This document shows positions 18,791 through 27,318 of a DNA stretch of 64,000 bases, piece after piece. The notes beneath the pieces were generated by a model, which was given only the letters and a program-made list of their open reading frames with translations, made no database searches and was not told the origin of the DNA. The translations under genes were made by a program, and so were the position numbers. Each line of letters opens with the position of its first letter. Position 1 is the stretch's first letter. Source of the stretch: Hyphomicrobium sp. (GTDB lineage Bacteria > Pseudomonadota > Alphaproteobacteria > Rhizobiales > Hyphomicrobiaceae); NCBI GenBank assembly GCA_002928515.1, contig PERI01000009.1, positions 1 to 64,000 on the forward strand, read 5' to 3'.

Positions 18791-20010
18791 CACGCCGCTT
18801 TGCTCATCGCTGCTTTGAGGTTGGCATCGACTTTATCGAGGAAGCCTGTGGTCGAAAGCCATTTCTGATCCGGTCCAACGAGCAAGGCGAGATCTTTGGT
18901 CATGAAACCGGCTTCGACTGTATCGATGCAAACTTTCTCCAGCGTTGCGGAGAATTTTGCCAACGCATCGTTGCCGTCAAGTTTGGCGCGATGCGATAGC
19001 CCACGCGTCCACGCGAAAATCGAGGCAATGGCGTTGGTCGATGTTTCTTTGCCCTTTTGATGCTCGCGATAGTGGCGTGTGACCGTGCCGTGCGCGGCTT
19101 CGGCTTCCATAGTCTTTCCATCAGGGGTCAGCAGTACGCTGGTCATCAAACCCAGTGACCCAAAGCCCTGCGCAACGGTGTCGGACTGCACGTCGCCATC
19201 GTAGTTTTTGCAGGCCCAGACGTAACCGCCGGACCACTTCATGGCCGATGCCACCATGTCGTCTATAAGGCGATGTTCGTAGGTGAGTTTGCGCGCGGCG
19301 TATTCGGCTTTGAATTCGGCGTCGAACACCTCTTGGAAGATATCTTTGAAGCGGCCGTCGTAGGCTTTCAGGATAGTGTTTTTGGTCGAGAGATAAACCG
19401 GATAGTTGCGCAGCAATCCGTAAGCGAGTGAGGCGCGTGCGAATTCACGAATGCTGTCGTCGAGATTATACATGGCCATCGCGACGCCCGCGGATGGTGA
19501 TTTGAAAACTTCGCGCTCGATCACTTGTCCGTCTTCACCGACGAACTTGATGGTCAGCGTGCCCTTGCCGGGAAACTTGAAATCAGTGGCGCGGTACTGA
19601 TCGCCAAAGGCATGACGGCCGACGATAATCGGTTGCGTCCAGCCTGGCACCAAACGCGGAACGTTCTTGCAGATGATGGGTTCGCGAAAAATCACGCCGC
19701 CGAGAATGTTACGGATGGTGCCGTTGGGCGACTTCCACATTTCTTTGAGATTGAATTCCTTCACACGGGCTTCGTCCGGTGTGATGGTGGCGCACTTGAC
19801 GCCGACGCCATGCTTTTTGATAGCGTTGGCAGCATCGATTGTCACTTGATCGCGGGTTGCGTCTCGGTGTTCGACGCCCAAATCGTAATAGTCGAGGTTC
19901 ACTTCCAGGTATGGGTGGATCAGCTTGTCTTTGATGAGCTGCCAGATGATGCGGGTCATTTCATCGCCATCGAGATCGACAACGGTGCCCGTCACTTTGA
20001 TTTTCTGCAT
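18790..20010 (-). CDS. icd: NADP-dependent isocitrate dehydrogenase
   Basis: TCA-cycle enzyme converting isocitrate to 2-oxoglutarate with NADPH formation. The 406 residues match the dimeric eukaryote-like type found in alphaproteobacteria rather than the E. coli type. Visible motifs are [19 protein letters not shown] at the N-terminus, the substrate loop [20 protein letters not shown] (about 210-230), and [20 protein letters not shown] with metal-binding aspartates (about 250-275). The start ATG is at 20010. The downstream membrane-anchored gene overlaps its stop. Confidence 0.95.
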   Translation of the reverse strand: MQKIKVTGTVVDLDGDEMTRIIWQLIKDKLIHPYLEVNLDYYDLGVEHRDATRDQVTIDAANAIKKHGVGVKCATITPDEARVKEFNLKEMWKSPNGTIRNILGGVIFREPIICKNVPRLVPGWTQPIIVGRHAFGDQYRATDFKFPGKGTLTIKFVGEDGQVIEREVFKSPSAGVAMAMYNLDDSIREFARASLAYGLLRNYPVYLSTKNTILKAYDGRFKDIFQEVFDAEFKAEYAARKLTYEHRLIDDMVASAMKWSGGYVWACKNYDGDVQSDTVAQGFGSLGLMTSVLLTPDGKTMEAEAAHGTVTRHYREHQKGKETSTNAIASIFAWTRGLSHRAKLDGNDALAKFSATLEKVCIDTVEAGFMTKDLALLVGPDQKWLSTTGFLDKVDANLKAAMSKAA

Positions 20011-20207
20011 GGAATGTGCCCTGTCGATGACTCCGCTATTGGGCCGACCATAGCGACGCAGTATGCAGTTGCGAAGTGAACCTTCGCCGCACGCATGATG
20101 GATAGCTGGGATTTTCTAAATCCACGGCGTACACCACAACGCTCTGGAGGGGCCAAACTGTTGGTGAAAGCTGATAATAGTATGGTCGTAAGACTTAGGA
20201 ATTGCAT

Positions 20208-21506
20208 GTGGAGGCGCGGTTGGACGGCGAGAGCGAAGGTTTAACATTGGAGCCAGCGGTGACGCTGTCGGCCAAGTGTGAGCCGGTTTTTGCGGGGTCA
20301 GATACGGCCGTTTCGCAGATCATTCATGCTTGCCATTCGGCGACCATCGATCAGGGGTTAAGTGCGCTGGCCTTGCCGGGTTTGACGCGCGACACGCTAG
20401 AACCTGTTTTGCAGTATTGCGCTTCGCTTCAGTGCGTCACCGATGCGGTCTCGTGCCCTGGCTGCAAGCGGCGCAGCGAAGCTCTCGGCATTGAAACACT
20501 CGATCAGTTCATTCTGTCCAAGAAGGACATCATTGTCGGCGATGGCCGCGTTAGGCTCACGGGCGAGGGGACGGAGTCTATTACGACGCCATGTTTGGAG
20601 ACGCTTGCCAAGCAATGGTCGGGGGAAAATTACTGGTTTTGGGCCCGGCGCGTCATTCGCAAATTGCGGCACGGGATACGTCGCGCGCACATGCAGGGCG
20701 AAGCGGTGGCAGGGGATGGTGAAACGCCGTCGGTCATTCTCATGGAGCCGCAGTTAGCCGATAACATCGGCATGGTGGCGCGCGCGTGTGCAAATTTCGG
20801 GCTCGATAATTTGCGCCTTGTCAGCCCGCGCGATGGCTGGCCAAACGAAAAAGCGCGCATTGCGGCATCGGGTGCCAATTACATCATCGACGATGCGCAA
20901 GCATTTTCATCGCTCGAAGACAGCATTGGCGATCTCAACTGGCTGTGTGCGACAACCGCGCGGCAACGGGATTTGCGCAAACCGGTGATGACGCCGGAGC
21001 AGGCCATCGCCGAAATGCGGACTAGAATAAGTCGCGGCGAGCGCTGTGGAATTTTATTCGGTCGCGAGCGCAATGGGTTGGAAACAAGTGAAGTCGCGAA
21101 CGCCGATGCGCTGATTATGATTCCGGTTAATTCGCGCTTTGCGTCGCTGAATTTGGCACAGGCCGTGTTGCTGCTTGGATATGAGTGGATGCGCGGTGAC
21201 CCCGGTCGAAGTCTTGGCCGCGTCACGACTTATGAGCGGCCCTTGAACGAGGGTCTTAACTTTGGCCATGATCGCCCAGCCACCAAGCAGGAACTCATTG
21301 GATTGTTTGAGCATTTAGAAAGTGAATTAGAGCGGCTGGGGTTTTTCAATCCCGGTCATCGCAAGGCTACTGTGACGCAGAATTTGCGCACGCTTCTGTC
21401 ACGATTGGGGGCCACAGATCAGGAAGTCCGGACTCTTCGTGGCATTGTTGCCACTCTCGCACAGGGCAAAGGGGCTGGTCGGAAAAGCGGAAGCAAGGTG
21501 CCTTGA
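20208..21506 (+). CDS. TrmJ/SpoU-family RNA methyltransferase with unusual N-terminal domain
   Basis: The C-terminal part (about residues 155-432) is a SPOUT methyltransferase of the TrmH group 1/TrmJ type, which 2'-O-methylates tRNA. It shows VILMEPQLADNIGMVARACA, the knot motifs GILFGRERNGLETSEVANAD and IPVNSRFASLNLAQAVLLL. Residues 1-155 are not part of normal TrmJ (about 250 residues). They contain CX4CX6CX2C (in YCASLQC and SCPGCKRR), a possible metal site, and a basic WFWARRVIRKLRHGIRR. GTG at 20208 is the likely start, eight bases after AGGA. The same AGGA is ideally placed for an out-of-frame ATG at 20206 encoding a 12-residue peptide, so the true start is uncertain. Confidence 0.85.
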   Translation: MEARLDGESEGLTLEPAVTLSAKCEPVFAGSDTAVSQIIHACHSATIDQGLSALALPGLTRDTLEPVLQYCASLQCVTDAVSCPGCKRRSEALGIETLDQFILSKKDIIVGDGRVRLTGEGTESITTPCLETLAKQWSGENYWFWARRVIRKLRHGIRRAHMQGEAVAGDGETPSVILMEPQLADNIGMVARACANFGLDNLRLVSPRDGWPNEKARIAASGANYIIDDAQAFSSLEDSIGDLNWLCATTARQRDLRKPVMTPEQAIAEMRTRISRGERCGILFGRERNGLETSEVANADALIMIPVNSRFASLNLAQAVLLLGYEWMRGDPGRSLGRVTTYERPLNEGLNFGHDRPATKQELIGLFEHLESELERLGFFNPGHRKATVTQNLRTLLSRLGATDQEVRTLRGIVATLAQGKGAGRKSGSKVP

Positions 21507-21649
21507 TCTGGACATGTTTTGGGCTGAGCGATGCCAATTGAAACGGCATAATGGCGCCCATGCAACGAGGCTGGCAACATCGGCCCCGGCATCTGTGGAT
21601 TTGGCCTTTAAGAAGATGTCGGCGGGATAAGGCGCAATTGGAGAAACGT

Positions 21650-22321
21650 ATGAACATGAGGGCGGGGATTGTGTTGGCGGGCGCTTTGACGCTCACGCTG
21701 TTGGGGCCATCAGGGTCAGCATCAGCGCAAGAGCTCAGCGAGAAAGCTGTGCGCACATACATGGACTATGCTTGGTCGCTTACGCCGCAGCGCTTCTCAA
21801 AGCCAGACGGTGGCGAGATTCTGATCGATAGAAACAAACGTGCGGAAGTCATGGTGCCGGTTGAGACGGCTCGCGAAGCGATCATGGCTGGGCGGCTTTC
21901 GGCACACGCACAGACTTGCGATTTGGCTGAGGAGCAGCGCAGCAATCACCGCGCTTTGATGCGTCGCCAGGAAGCACAGAAAAAGTGGACGCCGCAGCAG
22001 CTGGTTTATATCAGCCAATTGCATTTGACGACGATCATGCTGCTCACCGGGCGCATGAAGTTGGTCGAGAAGCAGGGCGATAAGGAAGTCGTTATCGACG
22101 AAGGCAAAGAGAACAAGCAGACCTGCACGGACGAGCAGCGCCAAAAGGTCAAAGAGCGCATTACGGCTTATGTCGCGGCTAGCCCGCAACCGGCTCAGGC
22201 GGCAGCGCCTCCCGCCGCAGGTTTCCTGCCGAGCGATGCGCCAGCAACTCCTACTGCGACCGGTTCGACGGCCAAGCCAAAGGCCGAAACGGCTGTTCCC
22301 AAGTCGGCTGCGACACCTTAA
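21650..22321 (+). CDS. secreted protein with Ala/Pro-rich tail, unknown
   Basis: 223 residues from the ATG at 21650, preceded by TTGGAGAAA. A signal peptide (GIVLAGALTLTLLGPSGSASA) ends near residue 25. A helical domain follows (ELSEKAVRTYMDYAWSLTP to KVKERITAYVAAS) with two cysteines, then an Ala/Pro/Thr-rich low-complexity tail from about 180 that may span the periplasm or cell wall. It resembles unnamed conserved proteins of the order; no function is known to me. The terminator at 22387 follows. Confidence 0.65.
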   Translation: MNMRAGIVLAGALTLTLLGPSGSASAQELSEKAVRTYMDYAWSLTPQRFSKPDGGEILIDRNKRAEVMVPVETAREAIMAGRLSAHAQTCDLAEEQRSNHRALMRRQEAQKKWTPQQLVYISQLHLTTIMLLTGRMKLVEKQGDKEVVIDEGKENKQTCTDEQRQKVKERITAYVAASPQPAQAAAPPAAGFLPSDAPATPTATGSTAKPKAETAVPKSAATP

Positions 22322-22386
22322 GCCTAGCTTTAGCCATCTGGCGGCTGCTTGACGGCGGCAGACATCACGACTACACACCCTACATC

Positions 22387-22418
22387 ACGCGGGTCCGTTT
22401 GGGCCCGCGTTTGATTTT
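22387..22418 (+). terminator. rho-independent terminator before rpsD
   Basis: ACGCGGGTCC / GGGCCCGCGT forms a 10-bp stem with one wobble pair and a GTTT loop, followed by TTGATTTT. It ends the secreted-protein gene transcript. Confidence 0.75.
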
Positions 22419-22548
22419 AGCGCACCCGGGGCGGGACTGTTGAAGGTCCATGCCTGTCGGCCCTCGATGAGTGGGCAGAGGAGGGGGCGCTCCAAGTTGG
22501 GTCGTGAGGCTTATCTCGCGGCTCATGCAACTTATGGAGTGCTAGACG

Positions 22549-23166
22549 ATGACGAAGCGCATTCGCGCCAAGCATAAGATTGATCGCCGCCTTGGCGAGA
22601 ACATCTGGGGCCGTCCCAAGAGCCCACTTAACCGCCGCGAGAGCCGTCCAGGCCAGCATGGCGAACGTCGCCAGGGTAAGCTGTCGGACTTCGGTCAACA
22701 GCTCAAAGCCAAGCAGAAACTCAAAGGCTATTACGCATCGGTTTCCGAGCGCCAGTTCCGCGCCATTTATGCGGAAGCATCCAGCATGAAGGGCTCGACC
22801 TCCGAGCACTTGATCGGATTGTTGGAGCGTCGCCTCGATGCGCTCGTTTATCGCGCAAAGTTTGTGCCAACGGTTTTTGCTGCACGCCAGTTCGTGTCGC
22901 ACGGACATGTGTCGGTCAACGGTCAGCGGGTGACGATCCCGAGCTATCGGGTTCGCATTGGCGATGTGATCGAAGTGAAGGAAAAGGCCAAGCAACTCGG
23001 TCTCGTTCTTGAAGCCATCAAGAGCGCCGAGCGCGACGTGCCTGATTACGTCAACGCCGACCATAATAAACTGACGGCATCCCTGACACGCATTCCGGCA
23101 CTCGCCGATGTGCCGTATCCGGTGCAGATGGAACCGAACCTCGTGGTCGAGTTCTACTCGCGTTAA
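22549..23166 (+). CDS. rpsD: 30S ribosomal protein S4
   Basis: 205-residue primary 16S rRNA-binding protein of the small subunit. The N-terminus [20 protein letters not shown] and [17 protein letters not shown] are typical of alphaproteobacterial S4. The S4 RNA-binding domain lies near residues 94-155 ([35 protein letters not shown]). It is monocistronic, as usual for this order, rather than in the alpha operon. GGAG lies about nine bases before the ATG. A 338-codon antisense ORF is a shadow. Confidence 0.97.
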   Translation: MTKRIRAKHKIDRRLGENIWGRPKSPLNRRESRPGQHGERRQGKLSDFGQQLKAKQKLKGYYASVSERQFRAIYAEASSMKGSTSEHLIGLLERRLDALVYRAKFVPTVFAARQFVSHGHVSVNGQRVTIPSYRVRIGDVIEVKEKAKQLGLVLEAIKSAERDVPDYVNADHNKLTASLTRIPALADVPYPVQMEPNLVVEFYSR

Positions 23167-23197
23167 GTTGGTTGATCGCAATGTGTTTGTATTTTTT

Positions 23198-23225
23198 AAG
23201 GCCGCCTTTCGGGGCGGCCTTTTCG
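23198..23225 (+). terminator. rho-independent terminator of rpsD
   Basis: AAGGCCGCC (23198-23206) pairs perfectly with GGCGGCCTT (23213-23221), followed by TTCG and preceded by a T6 run on the plus strand. The upstream T6 becomes an A-run on the other strand, so it acts mainly for rpsD. Confidence 0.8.
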
Positions 23226-23249
23226 TATCGGAGTTGTTAGCTTCTGGGT

Positions 23250-23281
23250 CCCGGACCGCATCGCCCGGCGATGCGTCCGGG
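23250..23281. repeat. palindromic intergenic repeat of the GGGATGAC-ended type
   Basis: CCCGGACCGCATCGCC (23250-23265) pairs with GGCGATGCGTCCGGG (23267-23281) apart from one bulged C, and the unit ends GGGATGAC. A degenerate half (CCCAGATGAC) follows. It shares the GGGATGAC end with the paired element at 28058-28146, so both probably belong to one REP-like family. Confidence 0.55.
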
Positions 23282-23326
23282 ATGACAGGAATGATGCGTC
23301 CCAGATGACAAAACGGGCGGCGTTCG

Positions 23327-24406
23327 TTACGCGATCCGTCGCTTTTTCGATTTGCCGAGGTCGATGTCGATGGCGGGCGCTGGCGCTGGGCGCGGTCGCC
23401 GATATGTTGGCGGCGATACGTTGGCCCATCCATAGGCCAACATCGTAATCAAAGCGGATGCTGCGAAGAAATAGACCCCTGGCAGCACGCGCGCTTCTGT
23501 GTAGCCAGATGAATTCACATAAAAGATCATGAGCGCCAGCACCATGACATCCGTCATCGCGTAGCGGCCGAGCCATTCCATCGTCGCGATCGATTTTTTG
23601 CGGAAGTCGGCGGGCATGTCGTGCGAGGTGAGCAGCGTGAGCAGATAAAACAATTTCAAGAATGGAAAGAATACCGACACGGCAAACACGACGGCACATA
23701 AAAACAGTTCGTTGTTTTCAAAGAGCGCGTAAATGATCGTGAGGATCGAATGTTCGTTGGTCCACACGTAAACAGTCGTGAAGCGGATCGTCGGCAGAAT
23801 GATGCCGAGTGCGAAAAAAACCGTCGCGACGATGATGAGAAAACTGAGGGCAAAATTGCGCACGTTCGCAGTTTTTAAGTTTGCGCCTGTGTCAGGCTGA
23901 GGCAGCACCGGAACAAGCTCGGGCACGGCGGCCATGCCGTCGGTTCTGATCCACGAGTAGGCGAGGATCATGAGCAGTACGGCGGCGGTGAAGAAGTACA
24001 CGCCGTTGAGGCTTGCGGCATCATACACGCCCTGGCTCTTGATAAAGAAGATGGTGAGCGCGAGGACGAGGACATCGTGCATCGACCATTTGCCCAGCCA
24101 TTCGAGCGCGCGCAGGCGGCGGCTTTGGCGCACGATTTCGGCTGGCGGTAACGTCGAGATCAGCAAGAGATAGAGCAGCTTTGTCACCGGTAGCAGGATC
24201 GAGAAGACCAGCACGATCAGGCCGAGAAACAGTTGCCCATCTTTGATGAGAACTGAAACGGTTGAAATGAGTGAATGCTCGGTTGTCCAAAGGCCGAGCT
24301 GGGTGAGTTTCAAAATCGGCAAGGTGATGCCAAGAGCGAGACACACGCTGGCGGCTAAGATCGTCAAACTCAGTAAAAATCTTTGACCACTGAGCCGCAT
24401 CGCCAT
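23327..24406 (-). CDS. paraquat-inducible protein A (PqiA)-like membrane protein
   Basis: About 359 residues containing two tandem PqiA domains, each with about four membrane helices. The repeat is visible as TLPILKLTQLGLWTTEHSLI and ILPTIRFTTVYVWTNEHSIL, with MHDVLVLALTIFF and MTDVMVLALMIFY after each. PqiA/LetA proteins work with MCE-domain partners in lipid transport across the envelope; no partner gene is adjacent. It lacks the CxxC zinc motifs of E. coli PqiA. The ATG at 24406 is preferred over a GTG at 24433. The C-terminus is proline-rich then strongly basic (KSKKRR). Confidence 0.82.
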   Translation of the reverse strand: MAMRLSGQRFLLSLTILAASVCLALGITLPILKLTQLGLWTTEHSLISTVSVLIKDGQLFLGLIVLVFSILLPVTKLLYLLLISTLPPAEIVRQSRRLRALEWLGKWSMHDVLVLALTIFFIKSQGVYDAASLNGVYFFTAAVLLMILAYSWIRTDGMAAVPELVPVLPQPDTGANLKTANVRNFALSFLIIVATVFFALGIILPTIRFTTVYVWTNEHSILTIIYALFENNELFLCAVVFAVSVFFPFLKLFYLLTLLTSHDMPADFRKKSIATMEWLGRYAMTDVMVLALMIFYVNSSGYTEARVLPGVYFFAASALITMLAYGWANVSPPTYRRPRPAPAPAIDIDLGKSKKRRIA

Positions 24407-24541
24407 TGTTATCCCGAGATTGGAGCCGACCACATGGCACCCAAGATGCCGTTAGCTGCATCATCGTGTCAGGGCAAAAAAAGGGCGGAGCCGATGAGCC
24501 CCGCCTGATAATAGCGAAATTTGCGCACTGTGTTGATAGCT

Positions 24542-24886
24542 TCAGCCGTGATGATGGGCGTGAGGAATGCCCTTCTCGCAGATGAGATCGTGCAGTTCGC
24601 CGGCTTGATACATCTCGCGCATGATATCGCAGCCGCCGACGAATTCGCCTTTGACGTAGAGTTGCGGAATGGTCGGCCAGTTCGAAAACGCTTTGATGCC
24701 TTCGCGTACGCTCTGATCTTCGAGCACATTCACGTCTTTGAAGGGCACGCCCAGATGTTCGAGGATTTTGGTTGCGGTCGCAGAAAATCCGCATTGTGGA
24801 AACTGCTTCGTTCCCTTCATGAACAGCACCACGTCATTGTCGGCGATCATCTTGGCAATGGTCGCATGGGTCTGATCTTCGGCCAT
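24542..24886 (-). CDS. grxD: monothiol glutaredoxin Grx4/GrxD
   Basis: 114-residue CGFS-type glutaredoxin. The active site QCGFSATA lies near residues 31-38 with VVLFMKGTKQFP before it, and the glutathione-binding segments WPTIPQLYVKGEFVGGCDI follow. A histidine-rich end (HAHHHG) is present. CGFS glutaredoxins carry [2Fe-2S] clusters and pair with BolA proteins; bolA is 90 bases upstream on the same strand, so the two are probably co-transcribed. Confidence 0.95.
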   Translation of the reverse strand: MAEDQTHATIAKMIADNDVVLFMKGTKQFPQCGFSATATKILEHLGVPFKDVNVLEDQSVREGIKAFSNWPTIPQLYVKGEFVGGCDIMREMYQAGELHDLICEKGIPHAHHHG

Positions 24887-24976
24887 GATGTGTGCTCCTG
24901 CTGGCGAGGTATCGGCGCTTGGCCGTGTCCGTTTATAGGTTGAGAATTGGGGTGGCTCTGCGACGAAGTCAATCGA

Positions 24977-25219
24977 TTAGGCATCACTCTTGGGTATGCC
25001 TGTGGTAAGTTGAAGGGCGTGCAAGACGCCGCCCATGCGACCGCCGAGGGCATCATAGACCATCTGGTGTTGCTGGACGCGACTCTTGCCTTTGAAGGCA
25101 TCTGAGACGACGTGAGCGGCCCAATGGTCGTTGTCGCCAGCTAAGTCTTTCAGCTCGATGGCGGCGTCTGGAAACTTCTCTTTGATCAGCCGCTCGATAT
25201 CCACTGCGGTCATCGGCAT
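24977..25219 (-). CDS. bolA: BolA-family protein
   Basis: 80-residue BolA-like protein with the class features IERLIKEKFPDAAIELKDL and the conserved C-terminal FKGKSRVQQHQMVYDAL and HALQL block. The His residues (DNDHWAAHV, RVQQHQ) are candidate Fe-S ligands in a Grx-BolA complex. It lies just upstream of grxD on the same strand, a pairing seen widely in proteobacteria. The function is Fe-S cluster or iron-status signalling. Confidence 0.93.
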   Translation of the reverse strand: MPMTAVDIERLIKEKFPDAAIELKDLAGDNDHWAAHVVSDAFKGKSRVQQHQMVYDALGGRMGGVLHALQLTTGIPKSDA

Positions 25220-25324
25220 TCGTGCACTCCGGGATAAAATGATGAGCCGTGCTTATGCGGCGAACGATCAGCTCTGGCAAGTCTTACGATAAGGTAATCT
25301 TATTGAATTCTCACGCAAACGCGA

Positions 25325-25354
25325 TTGGACGTTATCGAGGCTGCTAGCTATATA
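25325..25354 (+). promoter_or_regulatory. predicted promoter of the pqqA-like gene
   Basis: TTGGAC (25325-25330) and TATATA (25349-25354), 18 bases apart. A 7-bp hairpin, TAGGAAC / GTTCCTA (25363-25380), lies in the predicted 5' leader about 20 bases before the ATG and could be an operator or a message-stabilising structure. Confidence 0.5.
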
Positions 25355-25399
25355 TCTAGGCATAGGAACACAAGTTCCTACAGTCTAATGGAGGACACC

Positions 25400-25489
25400 A
25401 TGAAGACCTGGACAAAGCCCGCAGTTCGCGAGCAAGAAGTTGGCCTCGAAGTTACTTCGTACCTGCCAGCTGAAATCGACGTCATCTAA
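25400..25489 (+). CDS. pqqA: PqqA-like precursor peptide (orphan)
   Basis: A 29-residue peptide beginning MKTWTKPAVREQEVGLEVTS, then YLPAEIDVI. The Glu-Val-Thr-Ser-Tyr core has the Glu and Tyr three residues apart that are cross-linked into pyrroloquinoline quinone in PqqA. The total length and the AEID end match methylotroph PqqA peptides. GGAGG lies five bases before the ATG. The gene has its own predicted promoter and is followed by two terminator-like hairpins. No pqqB, C, D or E gene is in the window, so it is free-standing here. PQQ is the cofactor of methanol and glucose dehydrogenases. Confidence 0.82.
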   Translation: MKTWTKPAVREQEVGLEVTSYLPAEIDVI

Positions 25490-25513
25490 CTTTTGATGTC
25501 GGTGAGTTGAGTT

Positions 25514-25608
25514 TACGCGGCGGACGAGCGCAAATGCTCTCCGCCGTATTCTTTGGTAGCGCTGTCATGCAAAACGCCCGCTCGCACTCCAAATGCTGCG
25601 GGCGTTTT
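25514..25608 (+). terminator. two consecutive terminator hairpins after pqqA
   Basis: The first hairpin (25514-25548) joins TACGCGGCGGA and TCCGCCGTA with an inner GAGC/GCTC and is followed by TTCTTT. The second (25571-25608) is a perfect 11-bp stem, AAAACGCCCGC / GCGGGCGTTTT, with a TTTTG tail. The second reads on both strands and probably also ends the leftward DUF2147 gene. Confidence 0.8.
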
Positions 25609-25648
25609 GTTGTTTCGGCGGCGTTCAATTTATTGATTGTCAGATCGT

Positions 25649-26413
25649 CTATTCTTTTTCGCACTCGAACTGCACCTTGACCCAGGGTAAATCGAGTTTG
25701 CACTTGCCGCTTTTTGTGCGCGTGAAAACTTTATCGAGGTCAATGCCGCCGATGTTGGGGGCTTTTTCGCGCGCAGTCGGAGGGCCTTCTTCGTCACCCT
25801 CTGGCGTGCTTTCGACCGATGCGACTTTGTCATCGGGCTTTTCCGACTCAGTTGGTTGATCGACAGGCTTTTTCAATTCCCCAGCAATCGCAGGTTCGCT
25901 CGTCTTTGGGACGGCGGGCGCCACTGCTGGCTTAGTGCTTTCGACAGTCGGCGTATCAGCCGACGTGTCTGGTGCTTTGGCTTCGATTGTCGGCGCATCG
26001 CAGCGCTTGAGATTATCGCTGGCTTTGGTCCAAATCATAGTGCGCGAGAAAAGCTTGGTGCCTGCATAGCCGGTGACTTGCAGCGTGCCGTTGGCGAGCG
26101 GCTTTAATTCGACGTCATAGGTTTTCTTGCGCTCGGGGCTATAGATCCAGCCGTTATCCCAGCGACCGCCACCGCTTGATTTCGCTTCGCCGATAATTTT
26201 CTTGCCGCAACCTTTGGCGGCGTCGGCTTCGTCTTTCACCCACACGACATGACCGCATAGCGCGTTGCCGCAGGGTTTGATTTCAATGGCGCCACGGCCA
26301 GTGTCGTTGATCCAGACACCCGTGGGATCGCTAGCGGCGTGTGCCGATGTTCCAGCCAGCAACCCGAATCCGGTAAGTGCCGCAGTGGTGATGCGCATGT
26401 TCGCTATCGACAT
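25649..26413 (-). CDS. secreted DUF2147-family protein
   Basis: 254 residues from the ATG at 26413, with AAGGAT upstream; the frame opens at 26440. A signal peptide (MRITTAALTGFGLLAGTSAHA) leads into a DUF2147 lipocalin-like domain with DPTGVWINDTGRGAIEIKPC, GNALCGHVVWVKD and the conserved GWIYSPERKKTYDVELKPL. After about residue 150 comes a long Pro/Thr/Glu-rich linker and a short C-terminal cysteine-containing tail (KSGKCKLDLPWVKVQFECEKE region). DUF2147 proteins are periplasmic with no agreed function. The long disordered tail is unusual for the family. Confidence 0.78.
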   Translation of the reverse strand: MSIANMRITTAALTGFGLLAGTSAHAASDPTGVWINDTGRGAIEIKPCGNALCGHVVWVKDEADAAKGCGKKIIGEAKSSGGGRWDNGWIYSPERKKTYDVELKPLANGTLQVTGYAGTKLFSRTMIWTKASDNLKRCDAPTIEAKAPDTSADTPTVESTKPAVAPAVPKTSEPAIAGELKKPVDQPTESEKPDDKVASVESTPEGDEEGPPTAREKAPNIGGIDLDKVFTRTKSGKCKLDLPWVKVQFECEKE

Positions 26414-26627
26414 GACCGATATCCTTTCGTTCAACAGCATGAGATCGTGTCTTTAACCAGCAATACTCGATGCCGCCGTTCCCTAGGGAACAAGGAAACT
26501 GGGCATGAATTGGGGCCGTCACTGCGGCACCTTGTGCGTGTGTCGTGCGACACGGCGAAAAGGTTCAATGATTGAAGCCGTGCGCGGATGTGCGCAGTGC
26601 AATCGTCTATTTGAAACGCGGTCAGAA

Positions 26628-26918
26628 TTACGCGGCCGGTGGCGTGGTGCGTGGGTGCGGATAGGCTGCGCTCTCGTACAATTCTCGCATGGCGGCGGCG
26701 TCGTAGCGCTCTTCATCGACTTCGAGCACCGTGCCTTTGAGCACTGCGGGGCCGAGTTCTTCGATGGCGTATTTCAACGCATCTGCGGCTGTTGAAAATC
26801 GCTGATATTTGACCGCACCGTTGCGACGCATCGACGTTGCAACGAACAAATCGCCGGGGGCTGAATATGAAAACTCGGTCATGGCCGAGCTTAACACGCT
26901 TTGTTGGTGTTCTGGCAA
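26628..26918 (-). CDS. conserved small protein of Hyphomicrobiales, unknown
   Basis: 96 residues from a TTG at 26918, chosen because AAGGAG lies eight bases upstream; an ATG 13 residues on (MTEFSYSAPGDLFVATSMRR) is the alternative. The central block VKYQRFSTAADALKYAIEEL and LEVDEERYDAAAMRELYES resembles short proteins common in rhizobial genomes. It is soluble and acidic with no catalytic motif. The role is unknown. Confidence 0.65.
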   Translation of the reverse strand: MPEHQQSVLSSAMTEFSYSAPGDLFVATSMRRNGAVKYQRFSTAADALKYAIEELGPAVLKGTVLEVDEERYDAAAMRELYESAAYPHPRTTPPAA

Positions 26919-26951
26919 ATTTTGATGCTCCTTGATTTATGGGCATTCACG

Positions 26952-26983
26952 CAACAAAGCCCGCCTTAATGTTAAGGCGGGCT
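26952..26983 (-). terminator. terminator of the small basic secreted-protein gene
   Basis: AGCCCGCCTTAA (26958-26969) and TTAAGGCGGGCT (26972-26983) form a perfect 12-bp stem with a two-base nominal loop. On the minus strand it is followed by TTGTTG, a weak T-tract, 35 bases after the stop at 27019. Confidence 0.65.
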
Positions 26984-27018
26984 CTGCCGGTCAATTCGAT
27001 GAGATCAACGTTTCAACG

Positions 27019-27318
27019 TTATGGGCAGAACCACACCGGTCCGATGATCACGCATCCGCGTGCCCGATAATTGTAGGGACGCGAGTTATAACGGCGCCAT
27101 CCGCGTGGGGCGCTGCGATAGTTGCGCCCTGCTCTGAAGCGGTTGCGCGAGTAACGGTTGCGCTTGAAGTTACCTCTTCGCTTATACTGAGCTTGTTCGA
27201 CTTGGCTCGTTTGAGCCGCTGCGCTTTCAATCTTAGCTACTGCCGGAACAGCCGATGCCGGCGATACGGCAAGTGCGCCTAGAAACAGCGTCGATAATGC
27301 CAATGCTTTAAACTTCAC
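27019..27318 (-). CDS. small arginine/asparagine-rich secreted protein
   Basis: 99 residues. A signal peptide (MKFKALALSTLFLGALAVSP) ends near residue 23. A mature region is very rich in Arg, Asn and Tyr (RRGNFKRNRYSRNRFRAGRN), and the end is CVIIGPVWFCP with two cysteines. Secreted proteins with this C-terminal block are common in Hyphomicrobiales. The basic repeat region might bind cell-surface polyanions (inference). Its own terminator follows. Confidence 0.75.
   Translation of the reverse strand: MKFKALALSTLFLGALAVSPASAVPAVAKIESAAAQTSQVEQAQYKRRGNFKRNRYSRNRFRAGRNYRSAPRGWRRYNSRPYNYRARGCVIIGPVWFCP

Noticed and set aside
22417-23433. 338-codon ORF antisense to rpsD
   Set aside because: It covers rpsD, its terminator and a palindromic repeat; no real gene would do this.
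25364-25379. AGGAAC-ACAA-GTTCCT resembles a Gram-positive-type LexA box
   Set aside because: Alphaproteobacterial LexA uses a direct-repeat site, and a pqqA-like gene is not an SOS gene; it is more likely a leader hairpin.
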